This document shows, piece after piece, positions 33,601 through 41,251 of a stretch of DNA of 64,000 bases. The position numbers and the translations under genes were made by a program. The notes beneath the pieces were generated by a model. It was not told where the DNA came from, did no database searches, and worked only from the letters and a program-made list of their open reading frames with translations. Each line of letters opens with the position of its first letter. Positions within the stretch are counted from its first letter, which is position 1. This DNA comes from Streptomyces sp. NBC_00083 (GTDB lineage Bacteria > Actinomycetota > Actinomycetes > Streptomycetales > Streptomycetaceae), in NCBI RefSeq assembly GCF_026343295.1, contig NZ_JAPELY010000004.1:62001-126000 (forward strand). Direction: 5' to 3'.

Positions 33601-34170
33601 CGGAGCGACGCGACGGGGCTGGACGGCGACGATGTGCGGCGGCTCGTGGGGCTCTGCGCCCAGGACGCGCACCTCTTCGACAGCTCGGTGCGGGAGAACC
33701 TGCGGCTCGCCCGCACCGACGCCACCGACGACGACCTGCGCGGAGCCCTGGACCGGGCCCGGCTCCTCGACTGGGTCGACGCCCTGCCCGACGGTCTCGA
33801 CACCCTCGTGGGCGAGCACGGGGCCCGGCTGTCCGGCGGTCAGCGCCAGCGGCTCGCCCTGGCCCGCGCACTCCTCGCCGACTTCCCGGTGCTCGTCCTG
33901 GACGAGCCCGCGGAACACCTGGACCTGGCGACCGCCGACGCCCTCACCCGGGACCTGCTCGACCTCACGGAAGGCCGCACCACCGTGCTGATCACGCATC
34001 GGCTGCGCGGTCTCGAAGGCGTCGACGAAGTGATCGTCCTCGACGAGGGCAGGACCGTGCAGCGCGGCCCGTATGAGGATCTCGCGCTGGTCGACGGGCC
34101 GCTGCGGCGCATGCTGGAACGAGAGCGGGAGACCGAGGCCCGCCAGGACCCGACTTTCCTCGCCAAATAG
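30658..34170 (+). CDS. cydCD: Fused CydC-CydD heterodimer-type ABC transporter
   Basis: 1170 residues joining two complete ABC half-transporters that elsewhere are separate CydD and CydC. They export cysteine/glutathione-type thiols (or handle heme) and are needed for cytochrome bd assembly. Half 1 has a membrane domain to about 320, Walker A GPSGVGKST (Lys374), signature LSAGQ and DEPTAALDG. Half 2 has its membrane domain about 590-900, Walker A GTSGSGKTT (Lys960), signature LSGGQ and DEPAEHLD, lacking the usual catalytic spacing after DEP. GTG 30658 has GGGGGA eight bases upstream; ATG 30649 (MFHVKP) is the alternative. Both lie in or at parS 7. Confidence 0.95.
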   Translation: MKPIDPRLLRYARATRFFLAAVVALGLVGAGLIIAQAMLIAEVVVGAFQHGDDVAGLRTPLLYLVAVAVGRALVTWLTELAAHRASAAVKSELRGRLLERAAGLGPEWLSGQRTGSLVALATRGVDALDDYFARYLPQLGLAVVVPVAVLARIVTEDWVSAATIVVTLPLIPLFMMLIGWATQSQMDRQWRLLSRLSGHFLDVVAGLPTLKVFGRAKAQAEAIRTITSDYRRATLKTLRIAFISSFALELLATISVALVAVGIGMRLVQGDLDLSTGLVILILAPEAYLPLRQVGAQYHAAAEGLSAAEEIFEVLETPLPEGGRAEVPAGPVRIEVDAVTVRHPGRTDPSLADASLVVEPGETVALTGPSGVGKSTLLNALLGFVTPRDGGRILVSGTDLSTLSLAQWRERIAWVPQRPHLFAGTIAENVRLARPDADDAAVLGALRDAGAHDFVAALPDGAATALGEGGAGLSAGQRQRLALARAFLADRPVLLLDEPTAALDGDTEAGVVEAVRRLAVGRTVLLVVHRPALLAVADRVVELRATDTPERAPVQETPAAASTAAQAKPVETDDPGDVSGPPAGRNPLARVRAAARGVRGRIALALLLGALALGSAVGLMATSGWLISRAAQQPPVLYLMVAVTATRTFGIGRAVFRYAERLVSHDAVLRMLAELRVAVYRRLERIAPAGLRETRRGDLLARLVADVDELQDYWLRWALPAGVAVVVSVLSAGFTAWLLPEAGAVLAAGLFVAGVVVPCVSGALARRAERQLAPARGLLATRVADLLTGTGELTVAGALGRRARDVKDADATLTRIASRGAAATALGGGLSALVCGVTVAGAALAGVQAVAAGRLDGVLLAVVVLVPLAAFEGVTALPLAVQSRQRVRRSAERVYEVLDAPAPVQEPPTPAAPPATPFPLELRGLHARYAGQERDALHDFGLRLTQGMRVAVVGTSGSGKTTLAQVLLRFLDPTRGTYAVGRSDATGLDGDDVRRLVGLCAQDAHLFDSSVRENLRLARTDATDDDLRGALDRARLLDWVDALPDGLDTLVGEHGARLSGGQRQRLALARALLADFPVLVLDEPAEHLDLATADALTRDLLDLTEGRTTVLITHRLRGLEGVDEVIVLDEGRTVQRGPYEDLALVDGPLRRMLERERETEARQDPTFLAK

Positions 34171-34189
34171 GACTAACTACTCTCAAGGC

Positions 34190-35947
34190 ATGTCAGTGCC
34201 GCGAGACCCGAAGAGACCGCCGGGCCACCAGGACGCCCAGGGCCTGGACCGCGGGGACCAGGATCCGCTCGAAGCGGCGACCCGGGCCACCCGCAGCCTG
34301 CAAGGGCTGTCCACCGAGCTCACCGCGCGGGTGCCCCAGCTCCTCGAGGCGATGCGTTCGGTGGGGACGGGCCTCGAACTGCACTCCACCCTCGACCGGA
34401 TCTGCGAGACCGCGGCCGAACTCGCCGACGCGCGGTACGCGGCGATCGGAGTCGTCGACGAGGAGGGCAGGGGGCTCTCCGACTTCGTGACGTACGGCGT
34501 CAGTGAGGCCGAGGCCCTAGCGATCGGGCACCGGCCCGACGGGCACCGCGGGTTGCTCGGCTGGCTGATCCACCACCCCGAACCGCTACGGCTCGCCGAG
34601 ATCTCCGCCGACCCCCGCTCGGCCGGGCTGCCGCCGAACCACCCGCCGATGCGTACCTTCCTCGGCGTCCCCATCCGCGTGCAGGGCGAGATCTTCGGCA
34701 ACCTCTATCTGACGGAGAAGCACAGCGGGGGCGACTTCAACGACTACGACCTGCACATGGTGCGGGTGCTCGCCACCGAGGCCGGGATCGCCATCGGCAA
34801 CGCCCGGCTCTACGAGGCGGCGCGCCAGCGCGAGCGGTGGATCGACGGCTCGGTCGCCGTCACCACCGCCCTGCTCTCGGGCGGCGACGCGGACGACGCC
34901 CTGGAGGTCGTCGCCGAACAGGCCCGCCATCTGGCCGACGCCGACGCCGGCATCGTGCTGCTGCCCGCCGAGGAGGGCGGCCTCGAAATCGTCGCGGTCT
35001 CCGCCGACAATCCGCAGGTCTCGCTCGGCATGGTGGTCCCGCCGGAGAGCCCGGTCGTGGCCAGCCTCCTCGACGGCGAGGCGGTCTTCGTCGACGACGC
35101 GGCGTCGGACCCCCGCGCGATCACCAAGTTGTCGGAGCGCTACGGGCCGAGCATGCTGCTGCCACTGCAGAGCGGCGGCCGGGTCCTGGGCGCCCTCGCC
35201 ACACCCCGGGTGCTGGGCGGGCGCCCCTTCACCGAGGCCGAGCGGACGCTGGCCGGCCAGTTCGCCTCGCAGGCCGCGCTCGCCCTGATGATGGCGGAGG
35301 CCCAGCGGGACCGCGAGCGGCTCGCGGTGTACGAGGACCGTGACCGCATCGCCCGCGACCTGCACGACCTGGTCATCCAGCGGCTGTTCGCCACCGGGAT
35401 GATGCTGGAGGGGGCCCAGCGCAAGTCCATCGTGCCCGAGGTGCAGGGCGGCATCGGGAAGGCTGTCGATGAACTCGACGTCACCATCCAGGAGATCCGC
35501 ACCGCGATCTTCGCGCTCCAGCAGGGCCCGGCCGAGGCGCCCTCCGGGCTGCGCACCCGTGTGCTGCGGGAGATCAACATGGCGGCGGTACCGCTCGGCT
35601 TCAAGCCGGCGCATCGCTTCCTCGGCGCCGTCGACACCCTGGTCGGCGAGCTGACCGGCAAGAACCTGATCGCGGCGCTGCGCGAAGCGCTCTCCAACGC
35701 CTTCCGGCACGCCGAGGCGTCCCGGATCGAGGTCGCCGTCGACGCCACGGCCCAACTGCCGGACGGTAGCCCCGGGGTCCGGCTCACGGTCGCGGACAAC
35801 GGCGTCGGTATCCCTCCCGGCGGGCGCCGCAGCGGACTGCGCAACCTTCAGCGGCGGGCCGAGGCGCTAGGCGGATCGAGCTCCTACGGCCCCGGGATCG
35901 GGGACGGCGGAGGCGGCACGACGGTCCTGTGGGAGGCACCGCTGTGA
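34190..35947 (+). CDS. DosS/DevS-like tandem-GAF sensor histidine kinase
   Basis: 585 residues, closely matching the layout of mycobacterial DosS. GAF-A spans about 63-200, with PPNHPPMRTFLGVP placing a His at 151 near the position of the DosS heme ligand (149). GAF-B is about 228-370. HisKA_3 follows with phosphoacceptor His392 in RDLHDLVIQRLF, then an HATPase with NAFRHA, DNGVGIPP and GLRNLQRRAEALGG. No response regulator is adjacent, so it is an orphan kinase. Being directly downstream of cytochrome bd genes, a gas or redox sensing role is attractive but inferred. Confidence 0.92.
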   Translation: MSVPRDPKRPPGHQDAQGLDRGDQDPLEAATRATRSLQGLSTELTARVPQLLEAMRSVGTGLELHSTLDRICETAAELADARYAAIGVVDEEGRGLSDFVTYGVSEAEALAIGHRPDGHRGLLGWLIHHPEPLRLAEISADPRSAGLPPNHPPMRTFLGVPIRVQGEIFGNLYLTEKHSGGDFNDYDLHMVRVLATEAGIAIGNARLYEAARQRERWIDGSVAVTTALLSGGDADDALEVVAEQARHLADADAGIVLLPAEEGGLEIVAVSADNPQVSLGMVVPPESPVVASLLDGEAVFVDDAASDPRAITKLSERYGPSMLLPLQSGGRVLGALATPRVLGGRPFTEAERTLAGQFASQAALALMMAEAQRDRERLAVYEDRDRIARDLHDLVIQRLFATGMMLEGAQRKSIVPEVQGGIGKAVDELDVTIQEIRTAIFALQQGPAEAPSGLRTRVLREINMAAVPLGFKPAHRFLGAVDTLVGELTGKNLIAALREALSNAFRHAEASRIEVAVDATAQLPDGSPGVRLTVADNGVGIPPGGRRSGLRNLQRRAEALGGSSSYGPGIGDGGGGTTVLWEAPL

Positions 35948-35991
35948 CGGTCCCCGAGGGGCGTTTCACGTGAAACGCCCCTCGGGGACCG
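35948..35991. terminator. 44-bp perfect palindrome containing parS 8
   Basis: The 22-base left arm ends GGGGCGTTTCAC and the right arm is its exact reverse complement. It begins one base after the kinase stop, between convergent genes, as expected of a bidirectional terminator. It is the longest palindrome seen in the window. Confidence 0.6.
35963..35976. promoter_or_regulatory. parS: parS site 8
   Basis: Exact GTTTCACGTGAAAC at the centre of the 44-bp palindrome. Confidence 0.94.
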
Positions 35992-36002
35992 CCTCCGCCG
36001 CT

Positions 36003-36016
36003 GTTTCACGTGAAAC
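36003..36016. promoter_or_regulatory. parS: parS site 9
   Basis: Exact GTTTCACGTGAAAC, 40 bases from site 8. Its flanks extend it to a 30-bp inverted repeat (35995-36024) with a single mismatched pair. Confidence 0.93.
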
Positions 36017-36067
36017 GGCGGCGGCCCGCACGGACCGAGCCGTCGACGCCTCGCTCCTCGGGGGTGC

Positions 36068-36937
36068 TCAGAGAGCCTTGAGGATCTGCTCGATCACGAC
36101 CGCGACGCCGTCCTCGTTGTTGGGGGTGGTGCGCCCGGACGCGGTGGCGAGGACATCGGGGTGGGCGTTGCCCATCGCATAGGACGTGCCCGCCCAGCTC
36201 AGCATCTCCATGTCGTTCGGCATGTCGCCGAAGGCCACCACCTCGGCGGGCGAGATTCCGCGCTCGGCACAGCACAGGGCCAGGGTCGACGCCTTGGAGA
36301 CGCCGGCGCCGCTGATCTCCAGGAGTGCCGTCGGACTGGACCGGGTGACTTCGGCGCGGGCTCCCACCGCGGTACGGGCCAGCGCGAGGAAGTCGTCGGG
36401 GGCCAGCTCCGGGTGGAAGGCGAGCACCTTGAGAATCGGCTGGCCGGACGCGTCGGCGTCCTCTGCCAGCAGTTTCTCGGCAGGGGCGATGCTCGCCGCC
36501 GGGTCCATGTGCAGCGGCGGATAGGCGAGTTCGTGGTGGAAGCCGCTGGTGCGCTCGACCGCGAAGGACGTGCCGGGCACTGCCGCGCGGAGCAGGGCGA
36601 CGACATCGCGCGCGGCGGGCCCCTCCAGGGGCCGTACCTTCACGAAGCGGGGTCCGTCACTGTCGCCGTGCAGATCGACGACGGCCGCGCCGTTGCCGCA
36701 GATGGCCAGGCCGTGGCCGTGCACATGGCCGCTGACGACGCCCATCCAGCGGGCCGGGCGGCCGGTGACGAAGAAGACCTCGATGCCCGCCTCCTCGGCG
36801 GCGGCCAGGGCCGCGACCGTACGGTCCGACACAGACTTGTCGTCACGCAGCAGGGTGCCGTCCAGGTCGGTCGCGATGAGCCGCGGCGTGGTCGGAATGG
36901 GGCGGATGGCCGGAGCGGGATCGGTAGCAGAGGTCAC
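36068..36937 (-). CDS. HAD superfamily Cof-type phosphatase
   Basis: 289 residues of the HAD IIB (Cof) subfamily. Motif I is LIATDLDGTLL, motif II VTGRP, the lysine region SKASTLALCC and motif IV GDMPNDMEM. These cytoplasmic enzymes dephosphorylate sugar phosphates, nucleotides or PLP-type cofactors; the substrate is unknown. GTG 36937 (MTSATDPAPA) is the likely start. It is a clear paralogue of the HAD gene at 55.5-56.3 kb: same motifs and similar length. Confidence 0.92.
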   Translation of the reverse strand: MTSATDPAPAIRPIPTTPRLIATDLDGTLLRDDKSVSDRTVAALAAAEEAGIEVFFVTGRPARWMGVVSGHVHGHGLAICGNGAAVVDLHGDSDGPRFVKVRPLEGPAARDVVALLRAAVPGTSFAVERTSGFHHELAYPPLHMDPAASIAPAEKLLAEDADASGQPILKVLAFHPELAPDDFLALARTAVGARAEVTRSSPTALLEISGAGVSKASTLALCCAERGISPAEVVAFGDMPNDMEMLSWAGTSYAMGNAHPDVLATASGRTTPNNEDGVAVVIEQILKAL

Positions 36938-37120
36938 CGGCTCATTGTCCCGTATGTGAGCGCACGGGCGTGCGAGTGGCCGCACAGATGAGAGCGCCGG
37001 CCGGTGCGCCTGGATCACAGGGGGGCGTACGCGACGCTGGGGGTGCCCCGAGCCGGCCGCGCTCGGCGGGTGCGCGGATGCGGAACGAATTCGCCGCCGG
37101 GTGCGGGGAAGGCTGGCGTG

Positions 37121-38005
37121 ATGGGAGAGATCCGGGTCGGCACCTGCTCGTGGACGGACAAGGCGCTGGTCTCCAGTGGCTGGTATCCCCGCGGCCGGCG
37201 TGACGCGGAGGGAAGACTGCGTCACTACGCCGAACAGTTCCCGGTCGCCGAGGTGGACTCCACGTATTACGGGCTCCCGAGCACCCGCAACAGCCTTCTG
37301 TGGGTCGACCGCACCCCGGAGGGCTTCCGGTTCGACGTGAAGGCGTTCTCCCTGCTCACCGGCCACCCGACGCGGCCGGAGGCGCTGCCCGCCGATCTGC
37401 GCCCGGCCCTCGCGCGGCAGCGGACGGGCAGCGATGACGGGCTGCTCGACGAGGTGTGGAACCGGTTCGCCGCCGGTCTCGAACCGCTGCGCGCGTCCGG
37501 CCGCCTCGGCACGCTCCTCTTCCAGTTCCCGCCCCGGCTCGCACCGGGGCAGGCCGCCGCGGAGTTCCTCCGCCGGTGCCGTGAGCGGGCCGAGGGGTGG
37601 CCGATGGCTGTGGAGTTCCGGCACCCCGACTGGTGGCGCGCCGACCGCGTCGAGGCGACGACCGCCCTCCTGTCGGAGCTGGGCACGGCCGCCGTCGCCG
37701 TGGACATGGTGCAGACGCTCCCCACCTCAGTGCCACCGGTCGTGCGGGTCACCAGCCCGGAGCTTGCCCTGGTGCGTCTCCACGGTCGCAACAGCGCGTG
37801 GGGTACCGGCAGCAAGGAGGAGCGGTTCCGCCACGAGTACACACCCGAGGAGCTCGCCGAGTGGGCGCCGCGCGTCCGTGCGATGGCCGAGCAGGCCCGG
37901 GAGGTGCACGTCCTGTTCAACAACTGCTGCGGTGATGCCGCCGTGCGGGCCGCCCGGTCGATGCGGCACCTGCTCGGCTCTCGTAGGGTCGTGCCATGCG
38001 ACTGA
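37121..38005 (+). CDS. DUF72 domain protein
   Basis: 294 residues of the TIM-barrel-like DUF72 (YecE) family. Hallmarks are IRVGTCSWTDKAL, FPVAEVDSTYYGLPS, GFRFDVKAFSLLTGH and the late VLFNNCCGDAAVRAARSM (usually NNH). The function is unknown. ATG 37121 is chosen (a GTG immediately before is possible); GGGGAAGG lies upstream. It overlaps the next gene by 10 bases, so the two are co-translated. Confidence 0.9.
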   Translation: MGEIRVGTCSWTDKALVSSGWYPRGRRDAEGRLRHYAEQFPVAEVDSTYYGLPSTRNSLLWVDRTPEGFRFDVKAFSLLTGHPTRPEALPADLRPALARQRTGSDDGLLDEVWNRFAAGLEPLRASGRLGTLLFQFPPRLAPGQAAAEFLRRCRERAEGWPMAVEFRHPDWWRADRVEATTALLSELGTAAVAVDMVQTLPTSVPPVVRVTSPELALVRLHGRNSAWGTGSKEERFRHEYTPEELAEWAPRVRAMAEQAREVHVLFNNCCGDAAVRAARSMRHLLGSRRVVPCD

Positions 38006-38895
38006 GCACTGTGATCCTGCCGATCGACCGCTGGCACGACGGTGGCCGCGACACTTGGCTGCGCGCCGAGGAGCTGGGCTTCCACACGGCGTACACCTAC
38101 GACCACCTGTCCTGGCGGACCTTCCGGGACGGCCCGTGGTTCGGCGCGGTCCCCACACTCACCGCCGCCGCTGCCGCCACCACGCGGATGCGGCTCGGCA
38201 CGCTGGTCACCTCGCCGAACTTCCGCCACCCGGTGACGCTCGCCAAGGACCTGCTCACCCTCGACGACGTCTCCGGTGGCCGGCTCACCCTCGGGATCGG
38301 CGCGGGCGGCAACGGCTTCGACGCCACCGTGCTGGGACAGGAGGCGTGGACGCCGCGCGAACGGGCCGACCGCTTCGGCGAGTTCGTGCCGCTGCTCGAC
38401 CGGCTGCTCACCGAGGACTCGGTGACGTACGACGGCACCTTCTACTCGGCGGTCGAGGCGCGCAACATCCCCGGCTGCGTCCAGCGGCCCAGGATCCCCT
38501 TCGCGGTGGCCGCGACCGGTCCGCGCGGGCTGAAGCTGGCCGCGCGGCACGGGCAGGCGTGGGTGACCACGGGCGATCCGAAGCTGTTCGAGTCCGGCAC
38601 GCCCGAGCAGTCCCTCGACGCGATCTCAGGCCAGCTCAAGAAGCTGGGCGTGGCCTGCGAGGAGATCGGCAGGGACGCGGACGAGCTGGACAAGATCCTG
38701 CTCACCGGCTTCACCCCGGAGCCGAGGCGTCACCTGGAATCTCTCGACGCCTTCGTGGACTTCGCCGGCCGGCACTTCGAGCGCGGCATCACCGAGATCG
38801 TCCTGCACACACCGATCCCGGACTCCGACTTCGCCGCCGACCGGCAGGTCTTCGAGCGGATCGCGACCGAAGGGCTCGCGCAGCTCGGCGGCTAG
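37996..38895 (+). CDS. LLM-class F420-dependent oxidoreductase
   Basis: 299 residues of the luciferase-like monooxygenase superfamily, actinobacterial F420 branch. Landmarks are YTYDHLSW near the N terminus, RLGTLVTSPNFRHPVTLAKDL, LTLGIGAGGNGFDA and a glycine loop AVAATGPRGLKLAARH. It probably reduces or oxidises an unknown substrate with coenzyme F420. It overlaps the DUF72 gene by 10 bases, suggesting linked function. Confidence 0.9.
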   Translation: MRLSTVILPIDRWHDGGRDTWLRAEELGFHTAYTYDHLSWRTFRDGPWFGAVPTLTAAAAATTRMRLGTLVTSPNFRHPVTLAKDLLTLDDVSGGRLTLGIGAGGNGFDATVLGQEAWTPRERADRFGEFVPLLDRLLTEDSVTYDGTFYSAVEARNIPGCVQRPRIPFAVAATGPRGLKLAARHGQAWVTTGDPKLFESGTPEQSLDAISGQLKKLGVACEEIGRDADELDKILLTGFTPEPRRHLESLDAFVDFAGRHFERGITEIVLHTPIPDSDFAADRQVFERIATEGLAQLGG

Positions 38896-38909
38896 GGCAG
38901 TGGTCAGCC

Positions 38910-39368
38910 CTACCTGCCGCGGGCCCGCGCGCTCATCCAGGGGGTGAGCGCGCCCAGCGGGACCAGCTCCTTGTAGGTCTCGTCGCCGGGAAGGGGCACG
39001 ACCAGCCACCAGCCGGGCGGGAAACGACGGCCCTTGACGTGGGCGATCCCACCGTAGAGGGAGCGCAGGAACGCCGGCACGTGGTCGCGCGGGACATCGT
39101 CGAACTGCACACCGTCGACGGTGATCTGGGCGTCGTCCTCCGGATACACCCGTACGGTCACGGACGGGGATCCGCCGAGTTCGACGAATGCCTCGTGCGG
39201 CAGCGATCCGTCCGGGTCGAGCACCGTGAACGCGCCGGCGGAGGTGCGCCGTGAGGTGCGGTCGGCGCCGATGTCGTCGGTGACCTCGACCTCCAGCCGG
39301 TGCTCGGCGGCGATCAAGCGAATCGCGCCGACCACGGACTCGGTGGTGGGCAGTCGCGGATAGATCAT
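38910..39368 (-). CDS. Conserved hypothetical protein
   Basis: 152 residues, soluble, acidic, no motif recognised. The sequence has DPDGSLPHEAFVELGGSPS, VRVYPEDDAQITVDGVQ and a Trp-rich end (PPGWWLVVPLPGD). It ends just after the facing LLM gene. The start ATG at 39368 (MIYPRLPTTES) is preferred to 39380 (MIGVMIYP). It is followed upstream on the same strand by kptA with a 25-base gap, so the two may be co-transcribed. Confidence 0.75.
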   Translation of the reverse strand: MIYPRLPTTESVVGAIRLIAAEHRLEVEVTDDIGADRTSRRTSAGAFTVLDPDGSLPHEAFVELGGSPSVTVRVYPEDDAQITVDGVQFDDVPRDHVPAFLRSLYGGIAHVKGRRFPPGWWLVVPLPGDETYKELVPLGALTPWMSARARGR

Positions 39369-39393
39369 GACGCCGATCATGCCAAGCGCGGGC

Positions 39394-39984
39394 TCAGCCC
39401 GGTAGCCGGATGTACCGCGGCGGCACCGCGCCGGTGAGCCAGACGCCGTTGGCGCTGACATGGAAGACGTGGCCGGCGCGGTGCATGGCTCCGGCGTCCA
39501 CGCTCAGCACCACGGGCCGGCCGCGGCGGGCGCCGACCCGGCCTGCGGTCTCCCGGTCGGGCGAGAGGTGGACGTGGTGACGGTCCATCGGTCGCAGGCC
39601 TTCGGCACGGATCGCGTCCAGGGAGCGGGCCACGGTGCCGTGGTAGAGGTACGCGGGCGGTTCGGCGGGCGGCAGGTCCAGGTCGACGGCGACGGTGTGG
39701 CCCTGGCTGGCCCGGATCCGGCCGCCCTCCACGGCGAAGCGCCGCTTGTCGTTGGTGGCGACCACATGATCGAGCTCGGCGCGGGTGATGGGGAAGCGGT
39801 GCGCGGCCGCTGCCCGCAGCAGCACGTCGATCTCCACCCAGCCGTTCGGGTCGAGCGCGAGACCGATCCGTTCGGGCTGATGGCGCAGGTGTTTCGACAG
39901 GTACTTGGACACCTTCACGGTGCGTCTGTCGTCCGGGAGGAGTCGCGCGTCGTCGTGCGGCGGCTCCTGCGGGGTGTGTGTCAT
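39394..39984 (-). CDS. kptA: RNA 2'-phosphotransferase KptA/Tpt1
   Basis: 196 residues. The Tpt1/KptA fold is recognisable from SKYLSKHLRHQPERIGLALD, RFAVEGGRIRASQGHTVAVD, LYHGT and HHVHLSPD. The family removes an internal RNA 2'-phosphate using NAD+, giving ADP-ribose 1'',2''-cyclic phosphate. In eukaryotes it finishes tRNA splicing; the bacterial substrate is not settled, and NAD+-dependent RNA capping or ADP-ribosylation has been proposed. The start ATG is at 39984 (MTHTPQEPPHDD). No RNA-repair partner lies nearby. Confidence 0.92.
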   Translation of the reverse strand: MTHTPQEPPHDDARLLPDDRRTVKVSKYLSKHLRHQPERIGLALDPNGWVEIDVLLRAAAAHRFPITRAELDHVVATNDKRRFAVEGGRIRASQGHTVAVDLDLPPAEPPAYLYHGTVARSLDAIRAEGLRPMDRHHVHLSPDRETAGRVGARRGRPVVLSVDAGAMHRAGHVFHVSANGVWLTGAVPPRYIRLPG

Positions 39985-40061
39985 GGCGCAAGGGTGCCGG
40001 GCGGCGCTCGCGCACGGCACCCCAATTTCCTTGCGGGCGCACTCCGTCAGGGCGGGCTCCG

Positions 40062-40577
40062 TCAGGGCGCGATCTGCTGCGCGGCCCATCGCGCCCACTC
40101 CTCGTGCATGGCGCTCAGCCGCTTTCCGTACTCCAGGGCGAGGCGGCCGTGCACCGAGATCCCGTCGTCGTCCCAGTCGATGGTCGCCTCCGCGTGCTTG
40201 AGGCCCGCGAGTTGGCGGGCCGAGCGCTCGGCCTCGGTGAGCAGATACGTTTGCGCCTCGATACGCGTGAGCTCGCCGAGGAAGAAGACCCGGAGCAAGG
40301 AGTCGCTCCGGCGGGTGCGGGCCGGCTCCACTTCGGTGAGCCAGTGGCGCAGCTCGGCGCGGCCCGCGGTGGTGATCGCGTATTCCTTGCGCCCGCGCGG
40401 GCCTTCGGCGGAGACCTCGACCAGCGTGGCGTCGGCGAGTTTGCCCAGCTCTCCGTAGACCTGGCTCTGCGTCGCCGACCAGACGTGGGCGAGCGAGGTC
40501 TCGAACAGCTTCATCAGGTCGTAGCCGCTGGCCGGACGGTCGGACAGCAGGCCCAGGACTGCGTGGCGGAGGCTCAT
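40062..40577 (-). CDS. PadR family transcriptional regulator
   Basis: 171 residues of the AphA/Vir-regulator PadR type: MSLRHAVLGLLSDRPASGYD, then VWSATQSQVYGELGKL, wing GRKEYAITTAG and a C-terminal dimerisation helix bundle. The ATG is at 40577. It diverges from a membrane-protein/carotenoid-oxygenase pair, with two palindromes in the 114-bp gap, one of them a perfect 14-mer. It probably represses both directions. Confidence 0.92.
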   Translation of the reverse strand: MSLRHAVLGLLSDRPASGYDLMKLFETSLAHVWSATQSQVYGELGKLADATLVEVSAEGPRGRKEYAITTAGRAELRHWLTEVEPARTRRSDSLLRVFFLGELTRIEAQTYLLTEAERSARQLAGLKHAEATIDWDDDGISVHGRLALEYGKRLSAMHEEWARWAAQQIAP

Positions 40578-40600
40578 GCGGACCACTCTACCTTCCACTC

Positions 40601-40642
40601 TTGACACGTCAATCGAGGAACCTCTACATTCGACATGTCGAA
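40601..40642 (+). promoter_or_regulatory. Promoter overlapped by two PadR-type palindromes
   Basis: TTGACA (40601-40606), 18-bp spacer, TACATT (40625-40630) is a strong promoter directed at the membrane-protein gene. TTGACACGTCAA (40601-40612) overlaps the -35, and TTCGACATGTCGAA (40629-40642, perfect) overlaps the end of the -10; the centres are 29 bases apart. Binding would block RNA polymerase. Confidence 0.6.
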
Positions 40643-40691
40643 GTTGGAATGTGGAGCCGGGTGGAGACACCCGGAACAAAGGGGGACTCCC

Positions 40692-41249
40692 ATGAACTAC
40701 CTGCGCGGCTTCATCCCGTGGATCGTCTTCGCCGCCGTCGGCAGCGCGCACTGGCAGTGGGGCGCCCTCGCCGCCCTCGTCACGGCCGCCTACCTCTTCG
40801 CCATGGACCGCAGGCGCGGGGTGCCCACCGACTCCCTGATCCTGGAGCAGTCCACGATCGCCTTCTTCGCCGTCTTGAGCGTCATAGCGTTCGCCGCCAC
40901 GGACAGCGGGCTGCGCGAGTACGGCGGTGCGCTGGCCACCGGCTGGCTGGCGCTGACCGCCTGGGCCACGCTCGCCGTCCGCAAGCCCTTCACCACCGGA
41001 ATCGCCAAGCGGCAGGCGCCGCGCGAGGTGTGGACCAACCCGGTGTTCCTCCGGATCAACGTGGTGCTGACCTCGGTCTGGGCCCTCGCCTTCACGCTGA
41101 CCGCCCTGGCCCTCGCCGCCATCGACGCGGAGTCGCTGGGCAGCACCGCCTCGATCGCTGCCCAGGTCGCCGGCTTCGCCATCCCGGCCGTCATCACCGC
41201 CCAGTACCCGGAGCGCGCCCGCCGCGCGGCCGTCCACAAGGGGGCCTGA
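40692..41249 (+). CDS. Integral membrane protein next to carotenoid oxygenase
   Basis: 185 residues with five or six predicted membrane helices and short loops: FIPWIVFAAVGSAHWQW, AALVTAAYLFAM, STIAFFAVLSVIAF, GGALATGWLALTAWATLAV, FLRINVVLTSVWALAFTLTA. The family is not recognised. The ATG follows AAAGGGGG. It ends two bases before the carotenoid oxygenase gene, so the products may cooperate, for example in handling a lipophilic substrate; this is inference. Confidence 0.82.
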   Translation: MNYLRGFIPWIVFAAVGSAHWQWGALAALVTAAYLFAMDRRRGVPTDSLILEQSTIAFFAVLSVIAFAATDSGLREYGGALATGWLALTAWATLAVRKPFTTGIAKRQAPREVWTNPVFLRINVVLTSVWALAFTLTALALAAIDAESLGSTASIAAQVAGFAIPAVITAQYPERARRAAVHKGA

Positions 41250-41251
41250 CC

